Notes: a model not told the origin generated them from the letters alone. Numbered from the stretch's first letter, positions 9,224 to 27,498 are shown. The stretch: 35,560 nucleotides of DNA from Verrucomicrobiaceae bacterium (GCA_947477755.1 CANJVS010000003.1:1-35560), one strand, 5' to 3'. Program-made: numbers and translations.

Positions 9224-11359
9224 ATGTCCAGCCCCCCGCTTGCTGTTTGCACACTGCCCACCGGACCTTCGCAGTTGCAATCCTTGTTTGAGCCGCGTTC
9301 AGTCGCGCTCATTGGTGCCACTGAGCGCGCTGGCAGTGTGGGACGGGCGGTGATGGAGAATCTGCTCGCCTTTCCCGGCGAGGTTTTTCCCATCAATGCC
9401 AGGCATGACAGCGTGCTTGGATATCAGACCTGGGCCAGTTTGAAGGCGCTCGCCAAACCGGTCGATCTGGTGGTGATCGCCACACCTGCCGCGCAAGTGC
9501 CCGAAATCATCCGTGATTGTGTAGCCTGTGGCGTGAGGGCAGCCATCATCATCTCCGCCGGATTTAAAGAAACGGGTGCCGCCGGAGCGTCTCTCGAGTC
9601 GAGTGTATGTGAAGAAATACAACACCACGGACTGCGTTTGATCGGGCCTAATTGTCTGGGCCTCATGGTGCCGCACATCGGCCTCAACGCCACCTTTGCG
9701 ACGTCGATGGCAAGACCTGGCCGTGTGGCTTTCCTGAGTCAGAGCGGGGCGCTCTGCACCGCCATCCTGGACTGGAGCTTCCGCCAGTGCGTGGGTTTCA
9801 GCGCCTTTGTTTCCGTGGGTTCCATGCTGGACGTTGGATGGGGCGATCTCATCCGCCACTTTGGTGATGATCCACGCACCGAAAGCATTGTCATCTACAT
9901 GGAGTCGGTGGGTGATGCCCCAGCCTTCATGGAGGCCGCCCGACTGGTCGCGGGAAGGAAGCCCATCGTTGTCATTAAAGTGGGCCGGACTGCTGCCGCT
10001 GCGCGTGCTGCCGCTTCTCACACGGGAGCGATGACAGGCAGCGATGAAGTGCTTGATGCGGCTTTCGAGCGCGCTGGCGTGCTCAGGGTGAACAGTATCG
10101 AGGAGCTTTTTGACATGGCTGAGGTTTTGGCCAAACAATCTTTGCCGAAAGGACCGCGTCTTGCCATTGTCACCAATGCCGGAGGTCCCGGGGCGCTCGC
10201 CACAGACGCCCTCGTCAATCATGGCGGCAAACTTGCGGAGTTGGTTGAATCCACGTTGAACCGGCTTGATGAACAATTGCCCGCACACTGGAGCCATGCG
10301 AATCCTGTGGACGTTCTTGGTGATGCCAGCGCCATGCGCTATGCCGAAGCGTTCGTCGCTGTCGCTGCGGACGTTAACACGGATGGCCTGCTCGCAGTCC
10401 TCACTCCACAGGCCATGACTGAGCCCCTTGCCACAGCTCAGGCGCTGATCGAAGTGACAAAGACCACAGGAAAGCCTGTGCTTGCCAGTTGGATGGGAGG
10501 AGCCGCTGTGGACTCTGCACGCGAGGCGTTGAACATGGCCGGCGTGCCCACTTACGATTATCCCGATGAGGCTGCGCGTGCATTTCAGTTCATGTGGCAG
10601 AGGCACGAGCGCCTGCGCTGGCTTGAGAAAACAAATCAGCTCGCATGCGCTGAACGCCCGGTCATGGGGGCTGCGCGTGACATGATCGTCTCTCTGCAGA
10701 GGAGTGGCCGAACTTTACTCAATGAAATCGAGGCCAAAAGTGTTCTAGCCCTTGCAGGCATTCCTGTTTTAGAAACCCATCACGCAGGTTCTGAAAACGA
10801 AGCCGTCACGCTGGCCGCACGCCTCGGTTATCCCGTCGTTCTTAAATTGCAATCTCCCACCATCACACACAAAACAGATGTCGGTGGCGTGCATCTTGAT
10901 CTGAAGGATGAAGGCTCTGTGCGTGCCGCATGGCAAGGCATCCTGAGAGCCGTGCCATCTGCCGCATTTGATGGAGTCACGGTTCAGCGCATGATCCGAA
11001 AGCGGGGTGTCGAACTGATTTGTGGTTGTTCAATGGATCAACAATTCGGTCCTGTACTGCTTTTTGGCGCCGGAGGTGTCTGGGTGGAAATCCTGCAGGA
11101 TCGCGTGCTGATGCTGCCACCACTCTCACCTGAGCTCGCCTTAGACCGCATCCGTCAAACGCGGATCTATCACGCACTCAGGGGCACACGCAACCAAGCT
11201 CCCGCAAATATGGAAACCATTTGCGACGTGCTCGTAAAACTCGGTGATCTTGTGCTCGCCGCACCCGAGATTCTTGAGATCGACATCAATCCTCTGATTG
11301 CGACCGCCGATGGCGTGATTGCTCTCGATGCGCGCATCGTGTGCAACAGAGGATCATGA
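9224..11359 (+). CDS. Acyl-CoA/acetyl-CoA synthetase (ADP-forming), fused alpha-beta subunits
   Basis: ORF from 9080; likely start at ATG 9224 (after the kinase gene ends). CoA-binding [78 protein letters not shown]-terminal ATP-grasp [14 protein letters not shown]...[26 protein letters not shown]. Confidence 0.93.
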   Translation: MSSPPLAVCTLPTGPSQLQSLFEPRSVALIGATERAGSVGRAVMENLLAFPGEVFPINARHDSVLGYQTWASLKALAKPVDLVVIATPAAQVPEIIRDCVACGVRAAIIISAGFKETGAAGASLESSVCEEIQHHGLRLIGPNCLGLMVPHIGLNATFATSMARPGRVAFLSQSGALCTAILDWSFRQCVGFSAFVSVGSMLDVGWGDLIRHFGDDPRTESIVIYMESVGDAPAFMEAARLVAGRKPIVVIKVGRTAAAARAAASHTGAMTGSDEVLDAAFERAGVLRVNSIEELFDMAEVLAKQSLPKGPRLAIVTNAGGPGALATDALVNHGGKLAELVESTLNRLDEQLPAHWSHANPVDVLGDASAMRYAEAFVAVAADVNTDGLLAVLTPQAMTEPLATAQALIEVTKTTGKPVLASWMGGAAVDSAREALNMAGVPTYDYPDEAARAFQFMWQRHERLRWLEKTNQLACAERPVMGAARDMIVSLQRSGRTLLNEIEAKSVLALAGIPVLETHHAGSENEAVTLAARLGYPVVLKLQSPTITHKTDVGGVHLDLKDEGSVRAAWQGILRAVPSAAFDGVTVQRMIRKRGVELICGCSMDQQFGPVLLFGAGGVWVEILQDRVLMLPPLSPELALDRIRQTRIYHALRGTRNQAPANMETICDVLVKLGDLVLAAPEILEIDINPLIATADGVIALDARIVCNRGS

Positions 11360-11385
11360 TTGATTTCCTAGATGCTGCCCGCTGA

Positions 11386-13848
<2,463 letters not shown>

Positions 13849-13865
13849 AAGTAGGAGAGTGTGGG

Positions 13866-14651
13866 TTACCAAGTCACCCATTTTGGTAATTCGCGCGGTG
13901 CGATAACCAGGGTGATTTCGCCTTTTGGAGGCTTGGTTTGATAGTGCGAAAGCACGTTTCGGGCCGGGCCGCGTTGAAATTCTTCAAACTTCTTTGTCAA
14001 CTCCCGGGCCACGACGACACGATGTTCAGGGGCGTGAGTTGAGAGCATTTCAAGAGTGTCGACGATGCGGTAAGGACTCTCAAAATAAACGCTGGTGCTG
14101 TCGCGCTGGAGAGCACTGATGAGTTCCTTTTCCCGTTGGCCTTTTTTATGTGGGAGGAAGCCGCCAAAATAGAACGGTGTCGTGGGCAGACCAGAAGCTG
14201 CGAGGGCCGTAAGAACGGCACTGGGACCAGGGATGCCTTCGACCCGCAGTCCGGCAGCAATCACGCTCTGGACGAGTCTTTGTCCCGGGTCCGAAACAGT
14301 GGGCATCCCCGCATCTGAAATGAGTGCGATACTGCCACCCTGCTGGATGTGGGCGATGAGTTCCGGGATCCTGCGTGCTTCGTTATGCTCGTTGAGGCTG
14401 ATAAGCCGACTACGTATGCCGTGGTGGGATAGCAGACGCCCGGAATGCCTTGTGTCCTCACAGGCGATGGCCCCAACACATTTTAAGATATCGAGGGCCC
14501 GCAGCGTGATGTCTGCCAGATTACCGATCGGGGTGGCGACAAGGTACAGGGCGGATTGAATTCCACTCTGTGGTGCCTCCAGACTAAGCTGGGATTCCTC
14601 CATCTCCGGAGGGGACTCAATGCTGGGCGTCTCAGATTCAGCCTCCATCAC
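13866..14651 (-). CDS. rsmI: 16S rRNA (cytidine(1402)-2'-O)-methyltransferase RsmI
   Basis: [89 protein letters not shown]. Confidence 0.96.
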   Translation of the reverse strand: MMEAESETPSIESPPEMEESQLSLEAPQSGIQSALYLVATPIGNLADITLRALDILKCVGAIACEDTRHSGRLLSHHGIRSRLISLNEHNEARRIPELIAHIQQGGSIALISDAGMPTVSDPGQRLVQSVIAAGLRVEGIPGPSAVLTALAASGLPTTPFYFGGFLPHKKGQREKELISALQRDSTSVYFESPYRIVDTLEMLSTHAPEHRVVVARELTKKFEEFQRGPARNVLSHYQTKPPKGEITLVIAPRELPKWVTW

Positions 14652-15160
14652 CAGCCCTCGGAGATCTCCACGGCGAGATTGGCTGCGAGTCTCTGAGCAG
14701 CATCGTCGAGAGCCTGTGCTTCAGAGTTCTGAACGTTGGTGTCGAGAATCACATAGGAGTTGGCACTGGCATTTCCAGAGTGAATGGCCATCCCGTTAGC
14801 CGTATCACGGATGACAAACCCACAGGTGAGACGCATCTGAAGTTGCGAGGTTCTCAGGACGTTGCCGCGAGTGGAGCGGAATTGGCTGCGATCAATGCGA
14901 TTGATTGAACCCTCCAGCACTGCATCAGCTTGATCTTTTGGAACAATCTGGTAGGAGCCATCAATCTGGATCTGCTTGATGAGGGCATTGGTCACCACTG
15001 AGGCGAGCCGAGGTTCAAGCGTCAGATTTTCAAAAGTGGGCACAGCAAGCTTTGTGACGCCGGCGAGGTGTTTGGGCTTTTGCCCGCCTAGATGATAACC
15101 CGCGCAACCGGTGAGCAGGAGGCAGAGGTTGAGGGCAAGCAGCGTGAATCGTGTCGTCAT
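14648..15160 (-). CDS. lptE: LptE-family LPS-assembly lipoprotein
   Basis: Lipoprotein signal LALNLCLLLTGCAGYHLG; TKLAVPTFENLTLEPRLASVVTNALIKQIQIDGSYQIV...ADAVLEGSINRI; overlaps the rsmI start by 4 bp. Confidence 0.82.
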   Translation of the reverse strand: MTTRFTLLALNLCLLLTGCAGYHLGGQKPKHLAGVTKLAVPTFENLTLEPRLASVVTNALIKQIQIDGSYQIVPKDQADAVLEGSINRIDRSQFRSTRGNVLRTSQLQMRLTCGFVIRDTANGMAIHSGNASANSYVILDTNVQNSEAQALDDAAQRLAANLAVEISEGW

Positions 15161-15211
15161 CCTGGGCGTGGTGGTATTGAGGGGTGTGCAGCGAAGAAAG
15201 GGATGCTTGAA

Positions 15212-16525
15212 TCAGGGAGCTGGTGTGGTCGGCTTGGGCGGTACAGGCAGCAGCCCGGGCGGTTGGGGCGGGATGGCGGGGACGGGTAAAAGGGCAGGCT
15301 TCTCTTCCGGCACAGGCGGTAAAAGCGTGCCAGCTCCAGGAGCCATGTTGCCAAGTTTGGTTGGAAGTTCTGGCTCTTTTAAAGGGATGGGCATGAAATT
15401 ATCATTGCCTGTGCGCATGCCAGGTTTTTGGCCAAGCCGGGCGAGTTCAGGTGCCAGTGGGCCAACGTAGTCCTCACGACCTTTCAAGTTGCGGGCACCC
15501 GATACGGTGTAGTCCTGATCAGGTTGACCGGTCTTTGCTTCTGCCACGGCTTCAGGGTCGGCAGCGGCAAGTTCGGCGAGGAGGGTGCGGGCCTCAGCAG
15601 ACGCCTCAGGTGAACCATACTTGAGGGCTTCATTAAAGTAGATTGCAGCCGCCTTTGATTTGCCAATGCGCTTGTAAAACTTGCCAACGGTTAGCGACTG
15701 ACCTGCCTCCACGGCATTGATTTGATGGAGTCCCTGTTCAGCTTCTGTTGCACGTTCACCTTTGGGATTGGTGGTCATGTAGGTCGTCAGGGCATCGCGA
15801 GCGGCAATGATGTTCGACTTATCCTCACTACGGCTGGCTGCCACGCTGCTGACGGAACCAATGCGAAACTGAGCTTCCTTGGCTTGTTTGGTATTCGGGT
15901 AATTGTCCACCACGGTCTGGTAAGCACGGACAGCCTGATCTTTCTCACCGATGTCCTGGAAAATCTCACCAATGCTGAACTGTGAGAGCGGAGCCAGTTT
16001 GCCGAACGGGGCATTAGCAATGATTTTTTTATACATTGCAACGACTTCCTCTCCTCCCATTTTCACTTTGAGGAGAATCAAGCTGCGCTCCCTTTTGCCA
16101 CTCTTGGCGATCTCAGCGATTTCATACTGCTGCTGGATGGCATCTTCAAAGCGGGCGCTTGAGTGATATTGGTCAATGAAGGATTGGAACGCATCAAACG
16201 AGGTTTGCAAAGTGCTGTCCTGACGAACAAGGAAGGCGTTGGCGTAGGATGCTTCGGAAGCGGCGACGGTGAAGGGGTAAAGTTTAACGATCTGTTGGTA
16301 GATGCTGCGGGCCTTGCCGGCGCGGCCTTCGGTTTGAGCCTCCCGAGCCTGAGCCAGGAGGGCCGTTGCTTGGGTTTCCTGGATTTGGCGCTCGGCAGCG
16401 GCTGGAGCCTGCTTTTCTTTCTTTTCAAACAATCCAAGAAAGGCTGACGAAGGGGTGGTCAGGGCACAAAAAGAAGCCACCGCGAGGGCAAAAACTGGCA
16501 GGCGTGTGAGGGTGAGGGCTCTCAT
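15212..16525 (-). CDS. Secreted TPR protein (BamD/YbgF-like tetratricopeptide repeats)
   Basis: ORF listed to 16606; start at 16525 gives a signal peptide MRALTLTRLPVFALAVASFCALTTPSSAF. TPR-type repeats GKARSIYQQIVKLYPFTVAASEA, DQAVRAYQTVVDNYPNTKQAKEAQFRIG. Confidence 0.85.
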   Translation of the reverse strand: MRALTLTRLPVFALAVASFCALTTPSSAFLGLFEKKEKQAPAAAERQIQETQATALLAQAREAQTEGRAGKARSIYQQIVKLYPFTVAASEASYANAFLVRQDSTLQTSFDAFQSFIDQYHSSARFEDAIQQQYEIAEIAKSGKRERSLILLKVKMGGEEVVAMYKKIIANAPFGKLAPLSQFSIGEIFQDIGEKDQAVRAYQTVVDNYPNTKQAKEAQFRIGSVSSVAASRSEDKSNIIAARDALTTYMTTNPKGERATEAEQGLHQINAVEAGQSLTVGKFYKRIGKSKAAAIYFNEALKYGSPEASAEARTLLAELAAADPEAVAEAKTGQPDQDYTVSGARNLKGREDYVGPLAPELARLGQKPGMRTGNDNFMPIPLKEPELPTKLGNMAPGAGTLLPPVPEEKPALLPVPAIPPQPPGLLPVPPKPTTPAP

Positions 16526-16602
16526 CGGGAGGGGGATACTAAAGGCGTGTGAAAGACGCGTCAAGTTGGCAGAACCGGCGGTGCAAATTTCGATGGAGGA
16601 GT

Positions 16603-17088
16603 TCAAATCTCCTCGTTCCCCGCACCTTCTGCTCCGTGCCCCTCCTCAGCCATGCGTTGGATGATGCCGCTTAGATACTCGATATAACCATGCACATCCA
16701 GGCTGTCTGCCTCCGGTTGACCCTGCACAGCGTAGAGCCAACCAACTTCGTAGGGGTCAGTGCGCACGACGCAGGCATCCTGTTTCAGGTAGGGGTTTCC
16801 TTCCACAAAGGTGCCATTCATGACGCAATAAACGTCAGACGCGGCCTTGAAACCCTCCACCCAGCCGACGTTTTTGCCGGGCTCCACGGTATCGCCGATC
16901 TTCATCTGCCATTCGCAGTCCACGAGTTCGCCGAGCATTCGGGTGGCAAATTTGGTGAAGCCTACCCGCCAGACATCTTCACCCCCCTCCACCCTGGCCA
17001 TCCAGTAGTGCGAGCGCGAGTAGCGGTAAGTCTCCGGGAAGCGGGCGGAAAAGCGGGCGTGCTTGAAGCGAACAGTCGGTAGCGGCAT
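16603..17088 (-). CDS. gcvH: GcvH-like lipoyl-domain protein
   Basis: WRVGFTKFATRMLGELVDCEWQMKIGDTVEPGKNVGWVEGFKAASDVYCVMNGTFVEGNPYL matches the GcvH lipoyl-lysine region (E-x-x-K-A-A-S-D-V/I-Y). Start at 17088 avoids overlap with the neighbouring gene. Confidence 0.82.
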   Translation of the reverse strand: MPLPTVRFKHARFSARFPETYRYSRSHYWMARVEGGEDVWRVGFTKFATRMLGELVDCEWQMKIGDTVEPGKNVGWVEGFKAASDVYCVMNGTFVEGNPYLKQDACVVRTDPYEVGWLYAVQGQPEADSLDVHGYIEYLSGIIQRMAEEGHGAEGAGNEEI

Positions 17089-17114
17089 GAGGGCAGGGGA
17101 TCTGGATCTGGCCG

Positions 17115-18314
17115 TTATTTGGCATCGAGGCACACCACATGTCCTGGCGTGTTGCGTAGATATAGCTGACCATTCGCAAGCACTGGAGCACTCCAGCAGC
17201 GCCCGCTCAAAACCTGGGCACGGCTGAGTTCATCAAACTTTGCTGGACTGGCTTTTGCGATTACGAGTTCGCCTTTTTCGGTGAGAATGATCAAACGCCC
17301 ATCTGCCGCCATGAGCGATCCGAAGCCCACGGATTTCTCAGCCCATAATTCCTTGCCATCATTGAGACGAACGCACTTGAGTGAACAACGGCTGTTTTGA
17401 TCACCATCGATACCGTAAAGATGGCCATCGATGAGCACGCTCGAATTGAATTGGTTTTTAAGCACCTTGCTTTCCCAAACCTTCTCGGGTTGGCTGGAGC
17501 TGAGTTTTAGCAGGGTGCATCCCTTGTTGTAACCGCTGGAGATGAAAAGTTGGTCGCCACTGAGGATCGGGTCGGCAGCGTTCACCCCATAACGAGTGTT
17601 CCATTTGTAAGACCACACAGGCGTGCCGCTCGCCACTTCAACGGCCACAAAAATCTCGCCAGAGCCAATCACCGCCAGCTTTTTACCATCACGAGTCATC
17701 GGGTAGGGCGTCGAATAGCCGGCATTGCTGGTATCACTCTTCCAGATGATTTTACCCGTGGCCTTGTCCACTGCCATGCCTGCCTTGCCGACATTTAATA
17801 TGAGCAACTTTCCCTGCACCAAAGGGGCCCCGGCGTAGCCCCAGTCGGGAATGTTGGAGTCCGTTTCCTTCTGTACATTTTTTTCCCAAATGACCTTTCC
17901 CGTGGCTGACTCGAAACAAAGGAGATCACCCCAGCGGCTGAGTTGATACACCTTGTCGCCGTCGAGGGTCGGTGTGGCTGAGGTGCCGCCTTCGTAGTAT
18001 TTGTCGCCCAGATCCGCCTCATATTCGTGTTTCCAAAGCACCTTGCCGGTTTTGGCATCCAGACAGAAAACGCCGTCCTTTCCTTCAGCGTGCCCGGTGG
18101 TGAAGGCGCGTCCATCAGCCACCACAAAGGAGGAAAATCCAAGTCCGACCTCGGCTTCCCAAAGTATTTTAGGCTCGCCTGTCAGCTTCCATTCCTTTTC
18201 CAGCGAAAGCCCATCCCGTGTGGGACCACGCCAGATTGGCCAGTCCGCAGCTGTGCTGAGCGATGTCGTCAGCGCCAGTGATGCCAGGCAGGAACGTTGG
18301 AAAAATGTTTTCAT
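17115..18314 (-). CDS. Secreted PQQ-binding-like/BamB-like beta-propeller protein
   Basis: Signal peptide MKTFFQRSCLASLALTTSLSTA; ADWPIWRGPTRDGLS; propeller repeats VFCLDAKTGKVLWKHEY, LLCFESATGKVIWEKNV, GMAVDKATGKIIWKSDTS, FVAVEVASGTPVWSYKWN. Confidence 0.93.
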   Translation of the reverse strand: MKTFFQRSCLASLALTTSLSTAADWPIWRGPTRDGLSLEKEWKLTGEPKILWEAEVGLGFSSFVVADGRAFTTGHAEGKDGVFCLDAKTGKVLWKHEYEADLGDKYYEGGTSATPTLDGDKVYQLSRWGDLLCFESATGKVIWEKNVQKETDSNIPDWGYAGAPLVQGKLLILNVGKAGMAVDKATGKIIWKSDTSNAGYSTPYPMTRDGKKLAVIGSGEIFVAVEVASGTPVWSYKWNTRYGVNAADPILSGDQLFISSGYNKGCTLLKLSSSQPEKVWESKVLKNQFNSSVLIDGHLYGIDGDQNSRCSLKCVRLNDGKELWAEKSVGFGSLMAADGRLIILTEKGELVIAKASPAKFDELSRAQVLSGRCWSAPVLANGQLYLRNTPGHVVCLDAK

Positions 18315-18446
18315 GCGCCCTGAAATACGCGCCTGCGGGCAGAAATCGCAACTGTCCATTTACAAACCAGTCATGAGGAATGTGATCCAGCGAGATGCAG
18401 CCACTGCTTGCAGGTGACGTTCTCAGCTTCTACCTACCCGGTCTCC

Positions 18447-24206
<5,760 letters not shown>

Positions 24207-24229
24207 GCCGGAGGCTTGCCCAAAGTCTG

Positions 24230-24517
24230 CTACTTTGCCGACATCAGATACCCCAGCACCATGACGCCCAGCAGAACAGCGGCGACGATGCGCCAGAACA
24301 ATCGACGATCCATTGATGCTGCAGGGCGCCCGAATTCTCGATTGATGAAATCGTCATAGTCGAAGTCTTCGTCGGGCAGATCGAGTCCGTCGTAAATGTT
24401 GGTGTCGGATTTCCATCCTGATTTTGCGCAGGCCCCACAATCATCGCAGGCAGCGCTTCCGCGTGTAACCCACTCGCCACAGGCAGGGCATTGGCCGGGT
24501 GGTTTAAACGCGGCCAT
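24230..24517 (-). CDS. Small zinc-ribbon, single-TM protein
   Basis: PPGQCPACGEWVTRGSAACDDCGACAKSGW and C-terminal TM LFWRIVAAVLLGVMVLGYLM. Confidence 0.75.
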   Translation of the reverse strand: MAAFKPPGQCPACGEWVTRGSAACDDCGACAKSGWKSDTNIYDGLDLPDEDFDYDDFINREFGRPAASMDRRLFWRIVAAVLLGVMVLGYLMSAK

Positions 24518-24522
24518 GGCGG

Positions 24523-25080
24523 TCAGATCATGCCGAGTTTCATCTTACCCTCGACGGAGATCATGCCCTGATTCCAGGCTGGCTCCCAGACAAGTTCGAC
24601 AGCGGCATCATCCATTTCCTCGATGGTCATGATCCGGCTTTGAGCATCGGCTGCAATGGTGGGTCCCATGCCGCAACCCGGGGCGGTCAGGGTCATTTTC
24701 ACCACCGCGCGGCTTTTTCCATCCTCTGTCTGCTCGATTGAGCAATCATACACGAGTCCGAGATCGACGATGTTCACGGGGATCTCGGGGTCGTAAACAT
24801 TCTTGAGCTGATTCCAAACCTGAGCTTCCAGGTCACTGGCTTCATCCGGGATGTTGGATGAAGTGCTTTCCTGTTCTTTTTTGCTGGCTTCGGGATCTAT
24901 GCCGAGTGCATCGATATCCTTGGCGCTGATGCGAGCGAGTCCGAAATCCGTGGCCACCGTGTAGGTGCCGCCGAGTGACTGGGTGATGATGACCTTCAGG
25001 CCAAGTGGCAGCTTGATCGCGTCGCCACTGGGGATTTGGACGGCTTCGACTTCGCGCTTGAGTTCGATGGAGGAATGCAT
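24523..25080 (-). CDS. sufT: SufT-like Fe-S assembly protein (MIP18/DUF59 family)
   Basis: EVEAVQIPSGDAIKLPLGLKVIITQSLGGTYTVATDFGLARISAKDIDALG plus MIP18 domain VWNQLKNVYDPEIPVNIVDLGLVYD...VKMTLTAPGCGMGPTIAADAQSRI. Confidence 0.92.
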   Translation of the reverse strand: MHSSIELKREVEAVQIPSGDAIKLPLGLKVIITQSLGGTYTVATDFGLARISAKDIDALGIDPEASKKEQESTSSNIPDEASDLEAQVWNQLKNVYDPEIPVNIVDLGLVYDCSIEQTEDGKSRAVVKMTLTAPGCGMGPTIAADAQSRIMTIEEMDDAAVELVWEPAWNQGMISVEGKMKLGMI

Positions 25081-25205
25081 GTGGGGGGAGGGGAAATGAG
25101 GGAAGATCTGGAAGCTGAGTGGGACGCGAGGATGGAGTCCCGAACCACGGTGTCAACCCTCCCGTGCTTATTGCTGAAACGACTCCGCAATGTTGAAGCC
25201 GATCG

Positions 25206-26138
25206 TTAAGGGACCACTTCGCCTGAGCCGGTGTAGATCCACTTCTCCACGGCACCATTTTTGATATGAGCTTGGGCTTCGGTATCGAATTTGCCGAACA
25301 TGGTTTGTGTTTCGTATTTGACGATGACCGTCCAGACTCCGTCAGTGAGTTGTGGCTCGCCCCACTCCTTGATGATGTCCGGTTTGATCTCAGTGACCTG
25401 TCCCGACTTCATGCTGGCAACAAGTAGAGGGTAGGTGCCGTCCTTGTCTTTGGCGGGTTTGTCGTTACCGGCTTTGGCAGCGCCTTTGGATTCTGGCGGA
25501 GCATTCTTTGCTCGTTCGGCGGCAACCAGTTTGAACTCATGAGCTCTTTTCAGGGTCGCGGTATAAGTGATTTTCCAGCGTTCGTAACCCTGGGTGAGAA
25601 CATCCTTCAAATCAGTGTCATCGAGAGCCACGGCACCTCTCATTGGCGAGGTGTCGGAAGGTGACACGAGAATGTTCGCGCCGTCCTGGCCCACGGCATA
25701 CATTTTGCCACCTGCCTTCACTTGAGTGGAGGCGCTGGAGGTGCCGATTTTCATGCTCAATTGAAGATCGCGCTTCATGGTCACCTGACGCGGGAAAGCG
25801 CTCTTTGGCAGTGCCGTCCAATTCTTGGTCGCTTCTTCGATACTTGGAAGAACAGGCGCAACGAACTGGTTCGGGTCCACCACCGGCTTTGGCATTTCGG
25901 GCATCGGTTCAGGCTTGGGTGCTTCCATCACCACTTTTGGTTTGGGCGCTTCAACCACCGGCTTGGGTGGCTCGATAACCTTCACTTTCTTCTTAACCAC
26001 GGGTTTTGGGGCCGGGGCGACGACAATCTCCTTTTTATGCTTCTCAAATTTTACATATCCGGCAAGGATGGGGTAAGCATACTGATAGGAGATGTAGCCG
26101 ACTGCGGCTGCGAGAATAAGTACGAGGATGCCTTTCAT
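25206..26138 (-). CDS. Hypothetical inner-membrane-anchored protein with Pro/Lys-rich linker (TonB-like topology)
   Basis: N-terminal TM MKGILVLILAAAVGYISYQYAYPILAGY followed by PAPKPVVKKKVKVIEPPKPVVEAPKPKVVMEAPKPEPMPEMPKP and a globular C-terminus. Confidence 0.7.
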   Translation of the reverse strand: MKGILVLILAAAVGYISYQYAYPILAGYVKFEKHKKEIVVAPAPKPVVKKKVKVIEPPKPVVEAPKPKVVMEAPKPEPMPEMPKPVVDPNQFVAPVLPSIEEATKNWTALPKSAFPRQVTMKRDLQLSMKIGTSSASTQVKAGGKMYAVGQDGANILVSPSDTSPMRGAVALDDTDLKDVLTQGYERWKITYTATLKRAHEFKLVAAERAKNAPPESKGAAKAGNDKPAKDKDGTYPLLVASMKSGQVTEIKPDIIKEWGEPQLTDGVWTVIVKYETQTMFGKFDTEAQAHIKNGAVEKWIYTGSGEVVP

Positions 26139-26328
26139 GGTGGAGGAGGTGTAGCGGAATCCGAGCGAAGTTCAACCACGAGACTCGAAACATGCTGGAT
26201 TAAAGCTCAACCCCTGGACCCGTTTCCAGCATGGATTGCCCAATAAGGGTGTTTCTGACCTTCGCCATGTTAGCCTGGTCGGCCACCAAAAGGTGATCTC
26301 ATGGCATCTTGTGCCATGTCCTTGGATC

Positions 26329-26646
26329 TCAGGCAGCCGCGTCTTCTTCGCGCTTCTGCTCTTGCTCAGCCGTTTCCTCTGCATCGAGATCACGTGCTGC
26401 GCCTACTTTGAGGCTGACTTTAATATGATGCTTCTCGGCCGCAGTGTTGAGCAGCGAGCGGATGGAACTGATGGTCAATCCGTTTTTACCTATGACGTGA
26501 CGAACATCTTCCGGTGCCAGTTGCACACGAAATGAGACCGCCCCATTGGCGTTGTGACTGATGGCGATGCTTGCCTGCTGCGGGTGCTCAATCAGATTGG
26601 CGACCACGTAGGAAAGGAACTCGCGAAGTGCTTCGGGGGCGTCCAT
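26329..26646 (-). CDS. khpA: KH-domain RNA-binding protein (KhpA-like)
   Basis: LREFLSYVVANLIEHPQQ...VRHVIGKNGLTISSIRSLLNTAAEK (GxxG loop GKNG); directly downstream of rpsP. Confidence 0.88.
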   Translation of the reverse strand: MDAPEALREFLSYVVANLIEHPQQASIAISHNANGAVSFRVQLAPEDVRHVIGKNGLTISSIRSLLNTAAEKHHIKVSLKVGAARDLDAEETAEQEQKREEDAAA

Positions 26647-26714
26647 AGAGATAAAAAATGGTCACTGGACCCAAGCCGCCGAGTCCCGGCGGCTACCTGC
26701 CTTCTATCTGCGAA

Positions 26715-26963
26715 TTACTTCGCAGCGGCTTGCGCCTTCTTGATCAGACTGCGGACGGTGGGGGATGGCTGGGCACCCTTGGAAATCCAGTCATTCACCT
26801 TGTCGAGATTGACGTTGGCATTGCCTTTCTCCTTGGCTGGATCGTAGGTGCCAAGGATGTCAAGGAAGCGACCATCGCGGGGGAAACGTTTGTCAGCGGC
26901 GACAATACGGAAGACGTGATGCCCTTTGGCACCTTCTTGACGGAGACGAATAACTACAGCCAT
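26715..26963 (-). CDS. rpsP: 30S ribosomal protein bS16
   Basis: MAVVIRLRQEGAKGHHVFRIVAADKRFPRDGRFLDILGTYDP...VNLDKVNDWISKGAQPSPTVRSLIKKA. Confidence 0.98.
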   Translation of the reverse strand: MAVVIRLRQEGAKGHHVFRIVAADKRFPRDGRFLDILGTYDPAKEKGNANVNLDKVNDWISKGAQPSPTVRSLIKKAQAAAK

Positions 26964-27139
26964 GATTTTTTATGTTCGAACTATTTTTCGGGGAGGCGGA
27001 CAGTGGGAGAGAAGGTTAAGAAATCAAGAGCTTTTTTGAGCTTTCTCCCATGCTGGTATCGGGGTGATACCGCACCGGGAGAGAGATTTCCGCCTTGGCA
27101 CTACTGGTTGGACCAGATGCCACCACGTCCAGAGGGCAC

Positions 27140-27355
27140 TTACTCGGCAGCAGGGGCTTCGGCAGCAGCGGGTTTGGCGGCGACAGGCTTGGCAACCTTC
27201 TTGGCGGCAGGTTTCTTGACAGCGGTTTTCTTAGCTTTTGGCTCGCTCTTGACGGCGGATTTGCGGCTTGCACCTGATTTAACCAAAGCCTTCTTGCGGG
27301 CTTTGTAGGCTTTAAGGCGGCGGCGTTTGACGATCTTATTGAGTTGCTGTCCCAT
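27140..27355 (-). CDS. Small basic Lys/Ala-rich protein (histone H1-like tail)
   Basis: 71 aa: MGQQLNKIVKRRRLKAYKARKKALVKSGASRKSAVKSEPKAKKTAVKKPAAKKVAKPVAAKPAAAEAPAAE. Confidence 0.7.
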   Translation of the reverse strand: MGQQLNKIVKRRRLKAYKARKKALVKSGASRKSAVKSEPKAKKTAVKKPAAKKVAKPVAAKPAAAEAPAAE

Positions 27356-27498
27356 GTGGAGTTTGTGTGGTTGGTTGCTAGAAAAACGGCTCGGAGAGTG
27401 GCACCTTCCTCACGGGAATCAAGAAGCTATTCACAATTCCCCTGACTGCCGGCTCGCGGCTTGCGTCTTTCAGCCATTGGTTATACACAGCAGGCATC

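Noticed and set aside
9299-10606. 435-aa minus-strand ORF antisense to the ADP-forming acyl-CoA synthetase
   Set aside because: Antisense shadow of a strongly supported coding gene; no recognisable domain on the minus strand.
26300-26318. CATGGCA-TCTTG-TGCCATG hairpin downstream of khpA
   Set aside because: Perfect 7-bp stem but no U-tract and no other support; too weak to call a terminator.
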